Shown: piece after piece, positions 24,373-36,171 of the stretch
How the letters are laid out: every line of letters begins with the position of its first letter
Numbering within the stretch: the first letter of the stretch is position 1
NCBI RefSeq assembly: GCF_000276665.1
Contig: NW_004955473.1
Location: 5,290,211-5,354,210 of the forward strand
Direction: 5' to 3'
DNA length: 64,000 nt
Source of the DNA: Chinchilla lanigera
Taxonomy: Eukaryota; Chordata; Mammalia; Rodentia; Chinchillidae
Notes under the pieces: generated by a model
Told to the model about the DNA's origin: nothing
The model's database searches: none
What the model saw: the letters and a program-made list of their open reading frames with translations, nothing else
Made by a program: the position numbers and the translations under genes

Positions 24373-24669
24373 CTTTTACTGCCACCCCTTGCCTGTGTGC
24401 CAGGGCCTTGTGCTCAGAGCCCCCTCTGCTCAGGTGCCCTCCTACAAAAAGACGCTGCACTATGGACACAGTTCTGCTCTTCATGGCCCGAAGACATGTA
24501 GACGTGAGGCTCTGTGATCCTGGAAGCAGGAGAAAGACATTTTAGCCAACTAAACCCAGGGTTTCATCTGGCCAGACATTAAGGGCCCAGATGTGGAAAC
24601 CTGCCCTTGGATTCAGGCTAGCCCTGGCCAAGTGTGGAGAAGCTTTCTGGCCTACTAAACACGCAGGTG

Positions 24670-24672
24670 TTT

Positions 24673-24714
<42 letters not shown>

Positions 24715-24732
24715 ACGTGTGTGCATGTGTGT
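24670..24732. repeat. (GT)n microsatellite
   Basis: About 18 uninterrupted GT units with a degenerate GTGCACGTGTGTGCATG end. It sits at the 5' edge of the following SINE. Confidence 0.95.
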
Positions 24733-24882
24733 TGGGGGTGGGGTACTGAAGATTGAGTCCTGGGCCTGTCCACTGAGCTGCATCCCTAGCCCTTTCATTA
24801 TTTTATTTTTTTAAATTTTGGGACAAGATCTTGCTAAGTCCCTAAGGTGTTATCTTCTGGCCTCAGCATCCCATATGCTTTG
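24733..24882 (-). mobile_element. Composite B1-ID SINE (old)
   Basis: GGGGTACTGAAGATTGAGTCC, CACTGAGCTGCATCCCTAGC, then TTTTGGGACAAGATCTTGC and CTGGCCTCAGCATCCC. The ID half and a shortened B1 half are both diverged. Confidence 0.75.
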
Positions 24883-25119
24883 AATGAGGTAAAACTTGTT
24901 GCTGGTAATCGTGGGAATCTTTAGGAAATCTTCAAGCAAGAAGTGGGTCCCTATTTGGGACCTGAAGGCACTGGAAAAGACAGTAGGGCAGTCGGGGCCA
25001 GGGGCTGGATGGCAGTGAAACTGCTGAAACAAGAAAGCAGGAAGAAGGCTTGTCTGGAGTCATGAGGCAGTAGTGAGAAGGAAGACCGGTGTAGCAGGAT
25101 GGTTATGCAAGCTCTCTTG

Positions 25120-25545
25120 TCCCACGCGTGCCCATTAGCATATTACCTTGTGCCCCCGCCCCCATGTAGGATCTATGTTCCATCTCCCTGAAGCTGGGCA
25201 GGCTGTGCCTATGACAGAAATGGCGATAGGTGGCTTCTGAGGCGAGGTCATGAAAAGGGACACAGATCCCCCTTAACTGGAGGGACACTCAACCCCGAAA
25301 CCTTGAGCCACCCTGATTAGTTTGATGGCCACCATGCTGTAAGGAAGCCCAGCGTAACTCATGTGGAAAGATCACATGACAGGTGTGGAGACCACTCTCT
25401 GACTACCACCGTATGAGGGACCCCGAACCTGAACTGCCCAGCTGCAGCCTTCCCAAATTTCTGACCTACAGAAACCGTGATTGGGCATCTTAAGCCTCTA
25501 AGATTTCGAATGGTTTGGATGCAGCAAGTGACAAACGAGGTTGGT
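25120..25545 (+). mobile_element. MLT1-like LTR (old)
   Basis: CCACCATGCTGTAAGGAAGC, ATGTGGAAAGATCACATG, ACCCCGAACCTGAACTGCCC and AAATTTCTGACCTACAGAAAC resemble the older MLT1 subfamilies. The 5' boundary is uncertain. Confidence 0.55.
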
Positions 25546-25559
25546 GAAACCCAAGTACC

Positions 25560-25685
25560 GTTGCAGAAAGAGCACCAACTGGGGAGTTCTTGGGTCTAGA
25601 CTTGCCGATAACTTGCTGTGTGGCCTAGGGCAGGACACTTTTCCTCTCGGCCTCAATTTCATTATTTGTAAAACCAGGAGGTTAG
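25560..25685 (+). repeat. MIR SINE
   Basis: GGTCTAGACTTGCCGATAAC, TTGCTGTGTGGCCTAGGGC and CCTCAATTTCATTATTTG follow MIR in order. Confidence 0.8.
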
Positions 25686-25977
25686 AAAACCCTTTCTAGT
25701 TTGAAGAATTCCTTTGCAGTGAAAAGCCTCAAAGGAGTTGGAACATTGTCCTTAAGCACCAGGGAATTAGTGAGCGAGCAGAAGGGGACTTGCTGAGAGC
25801 TGGCTCTGGAGCTAGCGTGTGGGGAAGATGGACCTGGAGCTCGTCCTTCCTCTTTTGCAGCTGAGAAGATGAGCAACCTCGAGGAGACACCCTACAGGAG
25901 GAGAGGGGTAGGAGGCTGAGCCAAATCTTGAGAGGATTCAGAGCCAAAGGTGTCCAGATGCCAAAGAGGCCCCTCTT

Positions 25978-26075
25978 GGTTTTTTTTGTTTTTGTTTTTC
26001 CTGTACCGGGAATTGAACTCATGACCTTGTGCTTGCCAAGCAGGCACTGTGCCACTAAGCTAAATCCCCAGCCCC
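25978..26075 (-). mobile_element. ID SINE
   Basis: Reverse complement of the young ID type with several changes (CCTGTACCGGGAATTGAACT ... GCTAAATCCCCAGCCCC). An 11-bp duplication, AGGCCCCTCTT, flanks it at 25967-25977 and 26076-26086. The following 0.9 kb up to 26991 is unrecognised. Confidence 0.93.
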
Positions 26076-26991
26076 AGGCCCCTCTTCTTTGAAGGAAGGA
26101 CCTCTCTGGCTATTTCCCACCTCAGACCTGACCATGTCCTTCACCCATAGGACCATTTACTTAAGCAACCCCTCCCTTCTCTCTTTCCAGTAGGATATCT
26201 TACGCTTTCTCACTTCTGGGACAAATTGTGGGCGCCCAGTTTGTTCACATGCAGCTGGGCTTAGCCTTCTGCCCATTGCTCAGATGTCAGTACTTCAGAG
26301 CTGTCATCACCAGAGGTTCCCAGCCCCACAGGAAGACACAGGTCACACTCAGTGCCCTCCTTGGGCCTTTTATGGGGCTGCCCAGACACCTGACCCTGGG
26401 CTCTGTTCAAGAACCTCTTGCTGTGGAAGTTTTGGTTACGTGACAGTCCTGCTGCCGTGGAACTTCCAGAATGCCACTCCTGAAAGGGAGAGGTAGCCGT
26501 AGCTCTTGGCTTCCCACGGTCTCTGAGGAAAACAATGGGCAGGCTGGTGTCAGTGGGGATGGGGTAGGTTTGCTTCTTTGCAACAAAGGGAGCATTTGAA
26601 TGGAAGAGAAGCCTGGCAGCCCTCTGGGACTGTCTCAGTTGCTTATTTCTCTCTGCTCCAAGATCACTTCAGGCAGCTTAGGGATCTGGGTTCCCTTGCC
26701 TGTGGCCTGTGGCTAACACCTCCCCCGGGGTGAAGGGAGGCTGCGTTTGTGCAGCCCTGGACAGGAGGAACTGGCCTTCTCCACACCAATCCTGGCAAAA
26801 ACTCAGAAACTATTCAGGGAGTTGTAAAATCCAGGAGGCCAAGGGCAGGGGGGAGTAGGAAAGAGCATGCTCAGAGGGAAGGGCTGTTTCAAATGGGCTC
26901 TGTTGTCTGGCAGGCTGAATTCTATTTTCTCTGGAGGGAGGTCGAGGGCACATCTGAAGCCTGTTTACAGCCCCTTTCTCCATCACTGTGA

Positions 26992-27232
26992 TAACGGCTC
27001 CTAACATGTGTTGAGCCCTTAGTATGAGCCTGGCACTGCTGTCAGCCTCTGTCGTGAATTGTTTCATCTAATCCTTGACAATAGCTAGATGAGGCAGGAC
27101 TATTACTGTCCTTATATTGGTGATTAATAATAACTGCAACCCTGCCCCATAAAGGTTAAGTGAGATAGTAAATGGCTGAGCCAAGACTGTGAACCAAGAC
27201 AGGCTCCAGAGAGTGACACCTAAGCAGTAGGC
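26992..27232 (-). repeat. MIR SINE
   Basis: TGTGTTGAGCCCTTAGTATG, TTTCATCTAATCCTTGAC and AAGGTTAAGTGAGATAG match reverse-complement MIR. Confidence 0.7.
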
Positions 27233-27323
27233 TTTACTGCTCTCATGTGGAGCCAGGCAGCATTATCCCACCCTCTGGGGCTGCCCTCAGCAGTGTCTTT
27301 CCTGGGCTTGCTTTCTTGGGGTC

Positions 27324-27698
27324 TGTTATGGTTTGTGTCTAGATGTCCCTGCTAAAGCCTCCTGCAGTTTTAGATGGGGCTTTTTCAGAGGTAGCTGAGT
27401 CTACAGTGTGTGACTGATTTCGTAGAGCACTGCTGGGATTATGGGTGTGAGTGCTACACACACCCTAGCGTGGGGAGCCTGCATTCAATATAAGGGATAG
27501 AAAGAGGCTTGTTTTGCTCTCTAGCTTGCTTGCTTTTGCTGTCTTCCACCACCATGAACTGTTTCTCCTCTGCCATGCCACCCTGCCTTGGATTATGGAC
27601 TGAAACCTCTACAAACTGTGAGCTAAATAAACTTTTCCTCCTTTAACCTTGGGTGCCAGGTATTTTGTCTCAGAAATGAGAGAAAAGTAACTAAGACA
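27324..27698 (+). mobile_element. MaLR-like rodent LTR
   Basis: TGTTATGGTTTGTGTCTAG, TTCTCCTCTGCCATGCCACC, TGAAACCTCTACAAACTGTG, AAATAAACTTTTCCTCC and AGTAACTAAGACA are typical of rodent MaLR LTRs. Non-coding. Confidence 0.7.
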
Positions 27699-27714
27699 GA
27701 GTATGACTCATATT

Positions 27715-27958
27715 ATAGTTCAATGTTATGACAGCTACTAATTTACTGAACACTTATGTACCAAAGATTGTACTATGCACTTTACATGGTACATTTCTTC
27801 AGGATAATCTCTAACCCTATGATACAGGTATTGTCATTATCTCCATCTTACACGTGAGGCAACTGAGGCTCAAAGGTCTAATAATTTGTTTAAGGTCAAA
27901 CAACTAAGCAGGAGAGCCAAGATTTAATTTGAACCAAGGTCTTTCTGATTGGGAACCT
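27715..27958 (-). repeat. MIR SINE (nearly full length)
   Basis: TTTACTGAACACTTATGTAC, ATTATCTCCATCTTACACG, GAGGCAACTGAGGCTCAAAG and TTTAATTTGAACCAAGG in reverse-complement MIR order. Confidence 0.8.
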
Positions 27959-28057
27959 CTAAGAACATATTTCATCCATTTATTCAATGAACCAACCAAC
28001 CAAACAAACAAACAAATGCTCCCCCCCACCATGCGTGCATGTGCGCGTGTATGTATA

Positions 28058-28133
28058 TGTGTGTTGGGGAGGAAATCCAGGGCCTTGTGCATGCTAAATA
28101 CATGCTATACCACTGAGCTACACATCTAGCCCC
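28058..28133 (-). mobile_element. Old ID SINE
   Basis: GTGTGTTGGGGAGGAAATCC, GGGCCTTGTGCATGCTAAAT and CCACTGAGCTACACATCTAG form a diverged reverse-complement ID monomer behind a GT-rich stretch. Confidence 0.7.
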
Positions 28134-28136
28134 CAG

Positions 28137-28205
28137 CAGAAGTTTTATCGAACATCTACTGTAAGGCAGGCACTGTGCTTGGCACAGGTGCATACATTGA
28201 GAAAT
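28137..28205 (-). repeat. L2 LINE fragment
   Basis: ATCGAACATCTACTGTAAGG, CAGGCACTGTGCTTGGCAC is the reverse complement of the L2 3' end. A young ID copy follows 70 bp later. Confidence 0.65.
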
Positions 28206-28273
28206 AATATTTCTGATTCTATATGTCCAGGCTAGACTTCTCTTTACAACCGCAGACTCATAAAACTAACTCC

Positions 28274-28352
28274 TTTTTTTTGGTACCAGGAATCGAACTC
28301 ACAACCTTGCGCTTGCCAGGCAGGCGCTGTGCCACTGAGCTATATCCCCAGC
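28274..28352 (-). mobile_element. ID SINE
   Basis: TTTTTTGGTACCAGGAATCG ... GAGCTATATCCCCAGC in reverse complement. It is flanked by an 8-bp duplication, CTAACTCC (28266-28273 and 28353-28360). Confidence 0.93.
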
Positions 28353-28484
28353 CTAACTCCCTATTTGACATTACTATACCTACTGAAGTAGGTATCACAA
28401 ACTAACACATTCAAAACAACTCAACATTTCTTCTTAGTTCATTCTTCCAGTACCTCCCTCAGTTTTGTAAATGACATCACCATC

Positions 28485-28832
28485 TACTAAGGTCTGAATG
28501 TATCCTCCCCAAACTCATATCTGAAACTTAGTTCCCACTGCAGTAGTATTAAGAGATGGGGCCTAAGGATATGCCTATATCACGAGGGCTCTGCCCTCAT
28601 CAGTGAGATTAGTGCCCTTATAAAAGAGGCCCAAAGGAACTTGTTTGACCTTTGTGAGGAGGTAGCAAGAAGGTACCATCTACAAAGCACGAAGTGAGCC
28701 CTCACCAGACATGAAATCTCCTGGCAACTTGACCTTGGACTTCTCAGCCTCTGGACTAAGAAATAAATTTCTGTTCTTCGTAGCTTTCCAATCTCAAGTA
28801 TTTTGTGGTAGTAGCCCAAACGGACTAAGACA
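28485..28832 (+). mobile_element. MaLR (MST/MLT1) LTR with 5-bp TSD
   Basis: Starts TACTAAGGTCTGAATGTATC, contains CCTTATAAAAGAGGCCC and AAGAAATAAATTTCTGTTC, and ends ACGGACTAAGACA. CCATC flanks both ends (28480-28484, 28833-28837). Confidence 0.88.
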
Positions 28833-28984
28833 CCATCCAGGCAGCTGTGCAGGCTACCGTGTGCTGGCCATCTTTGGTTCCTGTCTTTCTCTCAGCCCTA
28901 CATTTAACACAGTAGCCTATCCGGTTGACTTCCTCTACAAACATACCCTAAATCTTTTCACTTTTCTTCACCCTTCCTTCCCTA

Positions 28985-29545
28985 CCAATCCATTCTCCAT
29001 AAGGAAGTCAGCGTGATCTTAAGACATCCATCAGACAATTTCATTTCCTTACTTGAAACAATCCAGTGAATTCCCATATGCTCATGACCTATGAGGTCCT
29101 ATGACCCAAGAGGTCCTGTCAGATCTGGCTGTACGTCTCCACCCCAATCTCCTGTCACTTCCTATCACTTCTTATGCTTCTCCTACACTGCTATGCCTTC
29201 TCTTCCTCTAACAAGCCACATTTGTGCCCACCTTTGAGCCTCTTCTCATGGCTCTCCCTCTGCCTAGAATGTTCTCCCTCTGGGATGGCTCCTTCTCATT
29301 ATCCAGATCTCAAATATTACCTCCTGAGAGAGGCCTTCCCTACCCACCTTCTATCAAGTAGCCACGCTGTTTCCTTTACAGGAATCTTATTACTAGTGAC
29401 CACTTTCTGCTTTATTTCCCTACTTAACTGTATCCCCATCCTCTAGAATGAAAGCTCCAGAAGAGCAGGGAGCTGACTTCTTTTATTCATCATTTTACTC
29501 TCAGCATCTAACACAGTACCTGGCACATAGCAGTTGTTCCAAAAG
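28985..29545 (+). repeat. L2 LINE 3' region
   Basis: CTCCCTCTGCCTAGAATG, GAGAGGCCTTCCCTACCCAC, AGAATGAAAGCTCCAGAAG and CACAGTACCTGGCACATAG follow the L2 3' part in order over about 560 bp. Non-coding relic. Confidence 0.88.
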
Positions 29546-29829
29546 AACTCACAGTTCAGCAGCAGAGTTTGGTGGCTATGCAAGGGTGGTAGACAAGGAG
29601 TAGTGTATGGTCCTCGGGAAATGGCAAATGATCATCAGTCTGGAAACAGCAGAAGCAAATTAAAAACATGCTCATCCTCCTCTGAGCCTGGCACTAGGGG
29701 AGAAGGTGTGTGGTTTCCACTGAGGCCTCTGGTCTAGTGTCAGCTCTGTGAATTCCCAACCAAGTCATTAAACTTTTCTGAGGTATATTTCCCTTATTAC
29801 AATATCACCTCACAGTGTTTCTGAGGGCC

Positions 29830-30410
29830 TCTGCTCAGTTCCCCCAGTAGCTTTCCGTCTCGCTGTGGCCAAGGTCACCACAGTGGCCTCCAGGTCCTGC
29901 ATGCTCCAGCGCCCTCCCTCCCACTTCCTCTCTGCCCTGATTTCCAAACAATCTTCCTCTCACTCTTCCCCAGCCCTAGGAACCCCCTCCACATTCCTCA
30001 AACACAAACACACCAAGCGCGCTCTGATCTCAAGGACTTTACCTAGCTGTTCGCTCTGCTTAGAATGTACATTCTCCAAATATCTGCAAAGTCTCAGTGC
30101 CTTGCTCTTTCAGATCTAGTCTCAAATGTCCTCCTCCTCAGCAAGCCCTTCTCTAGCCAGCTCATTTGACATTGACATTGTACCCCCTTCTGGATACTTC
30201 CTTTTTCCCTTGTGCTTTTCCTTTAAGCACTGCTCACAGTCAAGCACACTACATCCCTTTCTATTTTGTACACCATCTGTCTTACTAGCGTACAAGCATT
30301 ATAAGAGCTCAGAGTTTATCTGTCGTATTGACTGCTGTGCCTACAGCTCCTAGAACAGGGCCTGGTACACAGTAGGCCGTCAGTATATCATCTTCCAGTG
30401 AATGAAGTGC
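29830..30410 (+). repeat. Second L2 LINE 3' region
   Basis: GTGGCCAAGGTCACCACAGT, ACACCAAGCGCGCTCTGATC, CTGCTTAGAATGTACATTC, CAGCAAGCCCTTCTCTAGCC and TAGAACAGGGCCTGGTACAC again follow L2. Two separate L2 3' ends in the same orientation lie side by side. Confidence 0.88.
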
Positions 30411-30763
30411 CAGCAAGGAGCCAGTCATGTAAAAAGTAGTTGATAAGTGGGCGTTACTATTATTAATAGCAATTTCTTTATGGTGCCCCTTTGCAGGGCC
30501 AGGGCTCATCACAGAGCCATGCATTTATCAGATGCTCAGTTGATATGAGCTGGAAAAAGAACCCCACTTGAGGTAGAAAGTACTATTTGTCATAAGAGCT
30601 GTGCAAACAAAATCGGTTCTAAGAAAGCAGAGGAAGGAAGGCAGGACCTCAAGTAATTTCTAAAGAACAAATCTCCAATCCACCATTGCCTTTGGGAAAA
30701 GAAGCTTCCAGTGAAGAGATTGGAAACAAAGTGTGCTATGTTCTAGATGTCAGCTTCCTCTTA

Positions 30764-31121
30764 CGTTTATCAGCTTTCTGTCACTATAGCGAAATACCTG
30801 AGAGTTTTAACTTATAAAGAAAAAATATTCACTGTGGCTCACAGTTTGGAGGTTCCAGTTCATAACTGGTTAGCTCTGTTGCTTTTGGGCCTGTGCTAAG
30901 GCAGCCCATCATGATGAGACCATGTGGAGAGCAAACCTACTCACATTGCAAATCAGAGAGCAAAGAGAGAGGAAGAGACATAGGTCCCATGATCTCCTCC
31001 AAGGGCAAGCCTCTAATGACCTAAGGATCTCCCACTAGGCCCCACCTCCTAAATTTTCTACCAGGAGACCAAGTCTCTTCAAGTGGACCTTTGGGAGACA
31101 TTCAACACTGAAACTATAGCA
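30764..31121 (-). mobile_element. MST-like LTR
   Basis: AGCTTTCTGTCACTATAGCG, AAGGCAGCCCATCATGATGA, CTAGGCCCCACCTCC and GACATTCAACACTGAAAC are reverse-complement MaLR landmarks. It abuts a second, plus-strand MaLR LTR that lacks its own first bases, so it probably inserted there. Confidence 0.75.
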
Positions 31122-31421
31122 ACCCCCATATTCACATGTTGAAATCCTAAGCCTTAAGGTGATGGCGGGGGTTTGGGAGGTAATTAAGTCATGAGAGTGG
31201 AGCGCTCATTAATGGGATTAGTTTCCTGGTGAAAGACTCCAGAAAGATCCCTCGCCCCTTTTACTATCTGAAGTCATAGCTAGAAGGTACATCGGAATCT
31301 GCCACCACCTTGATCTTCAACTTTCCAGACTCCAGAACTGTGAGAAATAGATTTCTGATGTTTACAATCCACTCAGACTATGTTATTTTGTTAAAAACTA
31401 CAGCCTAAATAGACAAAGACA
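31122..31421 (+). mobile_element. MLT1-type LTR (5' end disrupted)
   Basis: ATATTCACATGTTGAAATCC, TTTGGGAGGTAATTAAGTC, TCCAGAACTGTGAGAAATAG and CTAAATAGACAAAGACA match MLT1 from just after the usual start. Confidence 0.75.
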
Positions 31422-31935
31422 AAGGCCAATTTCTACAAAAGACAACCAGAAAGTCTGTGTAGATCCTTAACTTGGGGCCCCTGTTCCTCTAAGGGATCTG
31501 CTAAAATTCAAAGCATTTGTAAACTTGGATGGAAAGAAATACACCTTTACTTGTGCTATCTTTTAACTATATTTTAGCATTTCTTTTGATTATAAATGCA
31601 GGCAACAAACCACTGTAATATCAGAGGACCTATGACTTGGCCTCCAACAGAAATGACTCATACATTCATATCACATTAGCGGGAAATAGATTTCTTACAA
31701 TAGCAATATATTCATCACTACTTTGAAATTATGATAGCTACAGGACTCTCTGCCAGAGTATTTTTATCTAATGTGCTAATAGTGAGGCACAGATATCACA
31801 GACTTTACCACTAAATTGATTACTACATTTTGGTATAATTGTTTCTTGTCATAATCTCTTATAATTTATTTTATGCATTTACTCTATTACTCTGAGAAGG
31901 GGACCATTGGATTTAACAGATTCTTCAGAGTTTGC

Positions 31936-31985
<50 letters not shown>
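31936..31985. repeat. (CA)n microsatellite
   Basis: About 25 uninterrupted CA dinucleotides. The flanks, 31422-31935 and 31986-33429, are otherwise unrecognised. Confidence 0.97.
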
Positions 31986-31987
<2 letters not shown>

Positions 31988-33429
31988 GCCAAGAGCCCCT
32001 AGTTAGAGCATATGCATCTGATTACAACTGGTTCTAGCCCTTGTAGTTAGTGACTTCTTCCAAGTGGAGTCTAAGTCAGGCAGCACAGACCCCTTGCAAT
32101 CATCCTGTGTGGTCTCACCCCAATAATTTCACCCTTTATCACCATGATTGTCTATGAATTTGTTTGTCACTTGGTGGTAAGCCACCATGGGGTCAAAACA
32201 GGCAGTGGGGGTCTCCAACTCTTTTCCAGACATACCATACTAGCCAAGCTAGATTAATCACTATTTGTTGGGTGTATCACACACATTCCACCTTCTTAGC
32301 TTTGCCTCTGCCATTCCCTCTGATTAGAACATGAGTCCAGCCTCAGCCCCAAGCCTGTGCCACTCAAACAGCAGATCAAAGGTCATTAATGTAAGTGACA
32401 AGGTATCCCTATCCTTCCACTAGCCCAGGCTAATAATATTTTCTCTTGCTCCATGACCCAATATTCTGGAACTTCATCCAAACACTTGTCCAAATGCTTG
32501 AGCTGATCCACAACTGCTTCTTTAAAGAATGTGCTCCCTGCCCTGTGCTCAGGTATTTTAGCTTGAGTTGGGCAGTGATCTATTCAGGTAAGAATTTAAG
32601 AGCAAAGCAAGACAAAATAAAAAGAAATATGAAAAAAACCAAAACAACAAGAACAAAATACAGAAAAAGACATCCCCCAGAGGAAATTAAAAAAGAAAAC
32701 ACACACATAGAAAGAATGTAAGACCAACATGTCCATTTCAAAATGAAATGGCAACTTCTAGACCTGTATTGCCATTCTTGGTACCCACAGTACCTACTTT
32801 TAAGTTTGCATCTCCGGCACAGAACCCACACTCTGATTCACTGAAGAGCTCAGCCTTGACCCTTCTTTTTCAGGGACCGTTAGAAGCATGATGGTCATTG
32901 CCAAACCTTGATACTGAACTGACAAATCATCGACTCTAGGCTGGATAATAAGGAAATGAAGATAGCAGAGGGCTGGGAAAAAGTAGGATCAGTGGGCTAG
33001 GCTGGCCAATGAGACTGAAGGACAATCTCCTGGGAATAAACAAGCAAACTGGGAAGACAAAGATGAAGCAGAAGGGGAGGCTTCGCAAGAGTAAATTTTA
33101 AAGGGGCACAGTTGAGAGAAATGTCAAAACCCAAGGTGTAACGATGCTGAGTATTGCTTGAGAAGTAATGAGGACAATGACAAAGATGAAGAAGTCAAGA
33201 AATAGAGATGCCACCACATTGGAAGTGATGTCCACTGGGACACTGAAGTCATCCACGACAGTGGTGGGGCTTATGGAAGAGGAGGAAATCAGGAGCTGTT
33301 TTACCAAAGGTGTTTAATGAATGAGATGGAAAGATGACAAAGACTGAAGGGGGAAAGGCTAGCGCAGCCCAAATTGTACGGAGCTTGGAAGAGTCTGCTA
33401 TTCAATGTTAAGAGTTCCTCAAGGCCTAC

Positions 33430-34032
33430 CTTCATTCTTGCCTTGCCATTCCACTGTCTTTACCCAGGTGAGCCATTCACTCCTTGGCTTTGAACATCTG
33501 CCCTGATGGCCCCCCAATTTATATTTGTAGTTCAGATGGCTCCTCTGAGTTTAAGACAGTTTATCTAACTGCGTACATGACAGCTTTGTTTGGATCAAAC
33601 GTATGGCCTTCTTTCCAACTGTGGTCCTCTTCCAGTCTTCTCTGTCTCTGTGGCAGCACTATCCGTTCAGTGTCCCTAAAAAGAAATCCCCAGACAAATC
33701 TTTGTCATCATTTTGCATGTTCAATCCATTATCAGTTCCTACTGATTTCACCGCCTAGGTAGCTCTTGATGTCATCCACTCCTCTTTGCCACTACCTTGA
33801 TCCGTCGCCATCTGGTCTAATGCCACAGCTTCCCCACACAGGCATTCGGTCTCCGTCCAGTCTGTTCACTCTGCAGCCAAAGTGATTTTTTAAAAATGCA
33901 AATAAGCCCATGTCACCTATCTGTTTAAATGCCTCATGTCTGTCTCATTCGCTACTGGCTCTGTAGTAGCTGCTAGCACAGTGCCCAGTGCAATGTAATG
34001 GCTCAATAAATATTTGATGGCTGAATGAAGGT
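33430..34032 (+). repeat. L2 LINE 3' region (diverged)
   Basis: The right end is clear: AGCCAAAGTGATTTTTTAAA, CACCTATCTGTTTAAATGCC, TAGCACAGTGCCCAGTG, GGCTCAATAAATATTTGATG. The left half is only weakly L2-like. Confidence 0.6.
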
Positions 34033-34188
34033 GAAGTAAGGTGGAATGTTTGAAACCACGAGGAGAAAATATGTTCTTTGATCATAAAGTGATTTCCTAA
34101 TCTTGGTCATAAACTAAACCTATGGTCAGCCCCATTGTGAACTCAGTCTCCTGGGCTACAGCCTAAGTCTCTCTTTACAGCTGCTTGT

Positions 34189-34480
34189 ACCAGTGGCTCT
34201 CAGTGCTGGCTTCTCTGAAAGCTTAATATTTAAAAACCAGCCCCCTCAAAGTGGTATGTGGGGGCGGACCCAGCCTAATTAGATTTGGAAGCTCCTTAGG
34301 TGGTTTTAATGAGAATTGCAGCCGAGACCAATGTTCTATCCCTTGCTCTGCAAAGTGTGTGTGTAGCAGTTGCTGTAGGAGGTGGGAGCTTGTTAGAAAT
34401 GCAGGCCTCACTCGGGTTCTAAATCAGAATCTTCATTTAACAAGGACCCCAAGTGATAGTACTTGAGAAGTGCTGCCAAG
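34189..34480 (+). mobile_element. Two adjacent hAT/MER5-like MITEs
   Basis: 34345-34480 reads GGGAGCTTGTTAGAAATGCA, AAATCAGAATCTTCATTTAA and TACTTGAGAAGTGCTG, as in MER5A. 34189-34344 has CAGTGGCTCTCAGTGCTGG and GGAAGCTCCTTAGGTGG, a second, more diverged relative. Both are non-autonomous fossils. Confidence 0.65.
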
Positions 34481-34749
34481 GAGTGGGACAGGAGGATGTA
34501 GACTCTCCTCCCAGCTTCCAGGGAAGTATGTGGCTGCGTGGAGTGGGAGCAAATCTGCATTACCTTCCTTGTGTCCCATCGTAATCACAGGTTCCAGTTT
34601 TCCTAGGCGGGTGGGGTAGACAGCGTGAATTAGGTCTACACGTGGACAAAACTCTCAGCGTGACTAGCTACAGCGAAGCAAAGGCTCCATTCCACCACGA
34701 AAGCCGCGACTGGCAGAATATGCTCGCTAAGAGCTCTTTCTGATGAGTG

Positions 34750-35680
34750 GAAACAATAGAATAAAGAACCAGCCCTTGCGGTCCCGTCACGTCCCTGCAC
34801 CCGACTACTCAGCCGCCTGGCCTAGTCATGCTCCCCAGCGCGGCACGCACTGCAGCTTGCGCCAGGAACCGGCTCTCAAAGCCGCAGCTCCCTCCAGTTC
34901 GGTCCACCAGCTTCCCACCCCCACTGCAAATCCCTCCTCTAAAAATAAAAATAAAAAGTGATCAAATGTGTTGCAATTTTATTGTTTGTTTGGTTTCTAA
35001 ATGTCGGCCCTGTTTCGGGCAGTAATCCCGATTCGTGGGGCTGGGCGGGAGTAAGTGGAGCCTAGACGCCCTAGTTGCAGCGCTCTGGGGCTCAGCTAGC
35101 GCAGGAAGCCGCGTCCGGGCTGGGGGTGGGGTCTCCAGGGCTGCTGCAGCGCCGGCCCGCGGGCGCGCTGCCCTCGCCACCCCCGCCTGCCCCAGGGCAG
35201 CGGTGCCCAGGGACTGCTCTCAGAGCCTAGCGCGAGAGCCCGCGGCTGAGAAAAGGATTGCGGGCGGGCGCGGTGCTGCCCCCCTCAGGGCGGGCGACGC
35301 TCCTTCGCGGAGCGAGCCGGTGCTCTTCCTGGGTTCTGGTGGCACGGCCTGAGCCGCCACCAGTGTGCCCTGGTACCCCGCCAGGAAATGGCTTCGTCCT
35401 GGAAAGTCGGCAGCTGCCTGCTGCAGCGTGTGGCAGAGTCTGAAAGCAATTTGCACAATCACTGGCGACAGAAAGCCTTGTATTCATTTTGGAGACTGAT
35501 CCTTCAGAAGGAACATTTTTTAAAAAGTTATCTGTCAGGTCCCAGCTGCAGTTGAGCCCCCCTAACCCCCCCAGTGGGGCGTGAGGGTGGAGGAAGCGCT
35601 TGGTCGGGTTTTAAACTCGCTGGAGCCGCCTAGGTCGAAGTGCCCAGGATGCAGCCTCTCAGGAGCCAGCTGTTTGCTGT
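34750..35680. promoter_or_regulatory. Orphan CpG-rich block
   Basis: The region is rich in CpG, with the densest part at about 35040-35350 (repeated CGCG and GCGGGC), inside otherwise AT-rich, repeat-rich DNA. It lies about 21 kb upstream of APLN. No recognised coding exon is present. A 55-codon ORF (35388-35555, +) begins with a strong Kozak context (GGAAATGG). A CTCF-like core CCACCAGTGTGCC lies at 35357-35369. It could be the promoter of a non-coding RNA, an alternative distal promoter, or a CpG-rich enhancer. Confidence 0.55.
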
Positions 35681-36171
35681 GTAACTGAGAGCCGTGTCCT
35701 CTGAGGACATTCAGACCATAGATTAAACACCCTCCTTGTCTCTCAGGCAGCTGGGTGTGGATGGCGGCTGTCTCTGGCAGGGGACCCAAGGGCACCCAGC
35801 TGTTGCCTGGCCAGTGAGCCAATCTGCCTCCTAAACACCCTAAGCGTCGAGTTCTTTGTTGAAGGACACATAGCTTCTGAGAAAAGCACCAAGTGGCCTC
35901 TTAGGAGATACACACACATCTGTATGGTCATGCCTGGGTGCTCAGCGCTTCTCTGGGGTCTGTATCCACCTCCTTCCTTCTTGGCAGTAGTTCGCTGGGC
36001 ACAGTCACGGTCTGTACAGAAATGTGGGCTCCTCAGCAGCTTACTCCCACCCTCTAGCTTCTCCGTCTTTCCTTAGTTTTTTTGTATTCTCTTGTCTTTA
36101 GTTCTCTTCCTCTTCTTTCCACATTTATTGTCTGCCTTCCTTCCTTCCTTTTTCCCATTCATTCATTCATT

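Noticed and set aside
31936..31985. CA repeat as a regulatory Z-DNA element
   Set aside because: A plain microsatellite with nothing nearby to suggest function.
32446..32721. 91-codon plus-strand frame
   Set aside because: Lys-rich tail from an A-rich stretch, no family resemblance, no exon signals beyond a chance CAGGTAAG.
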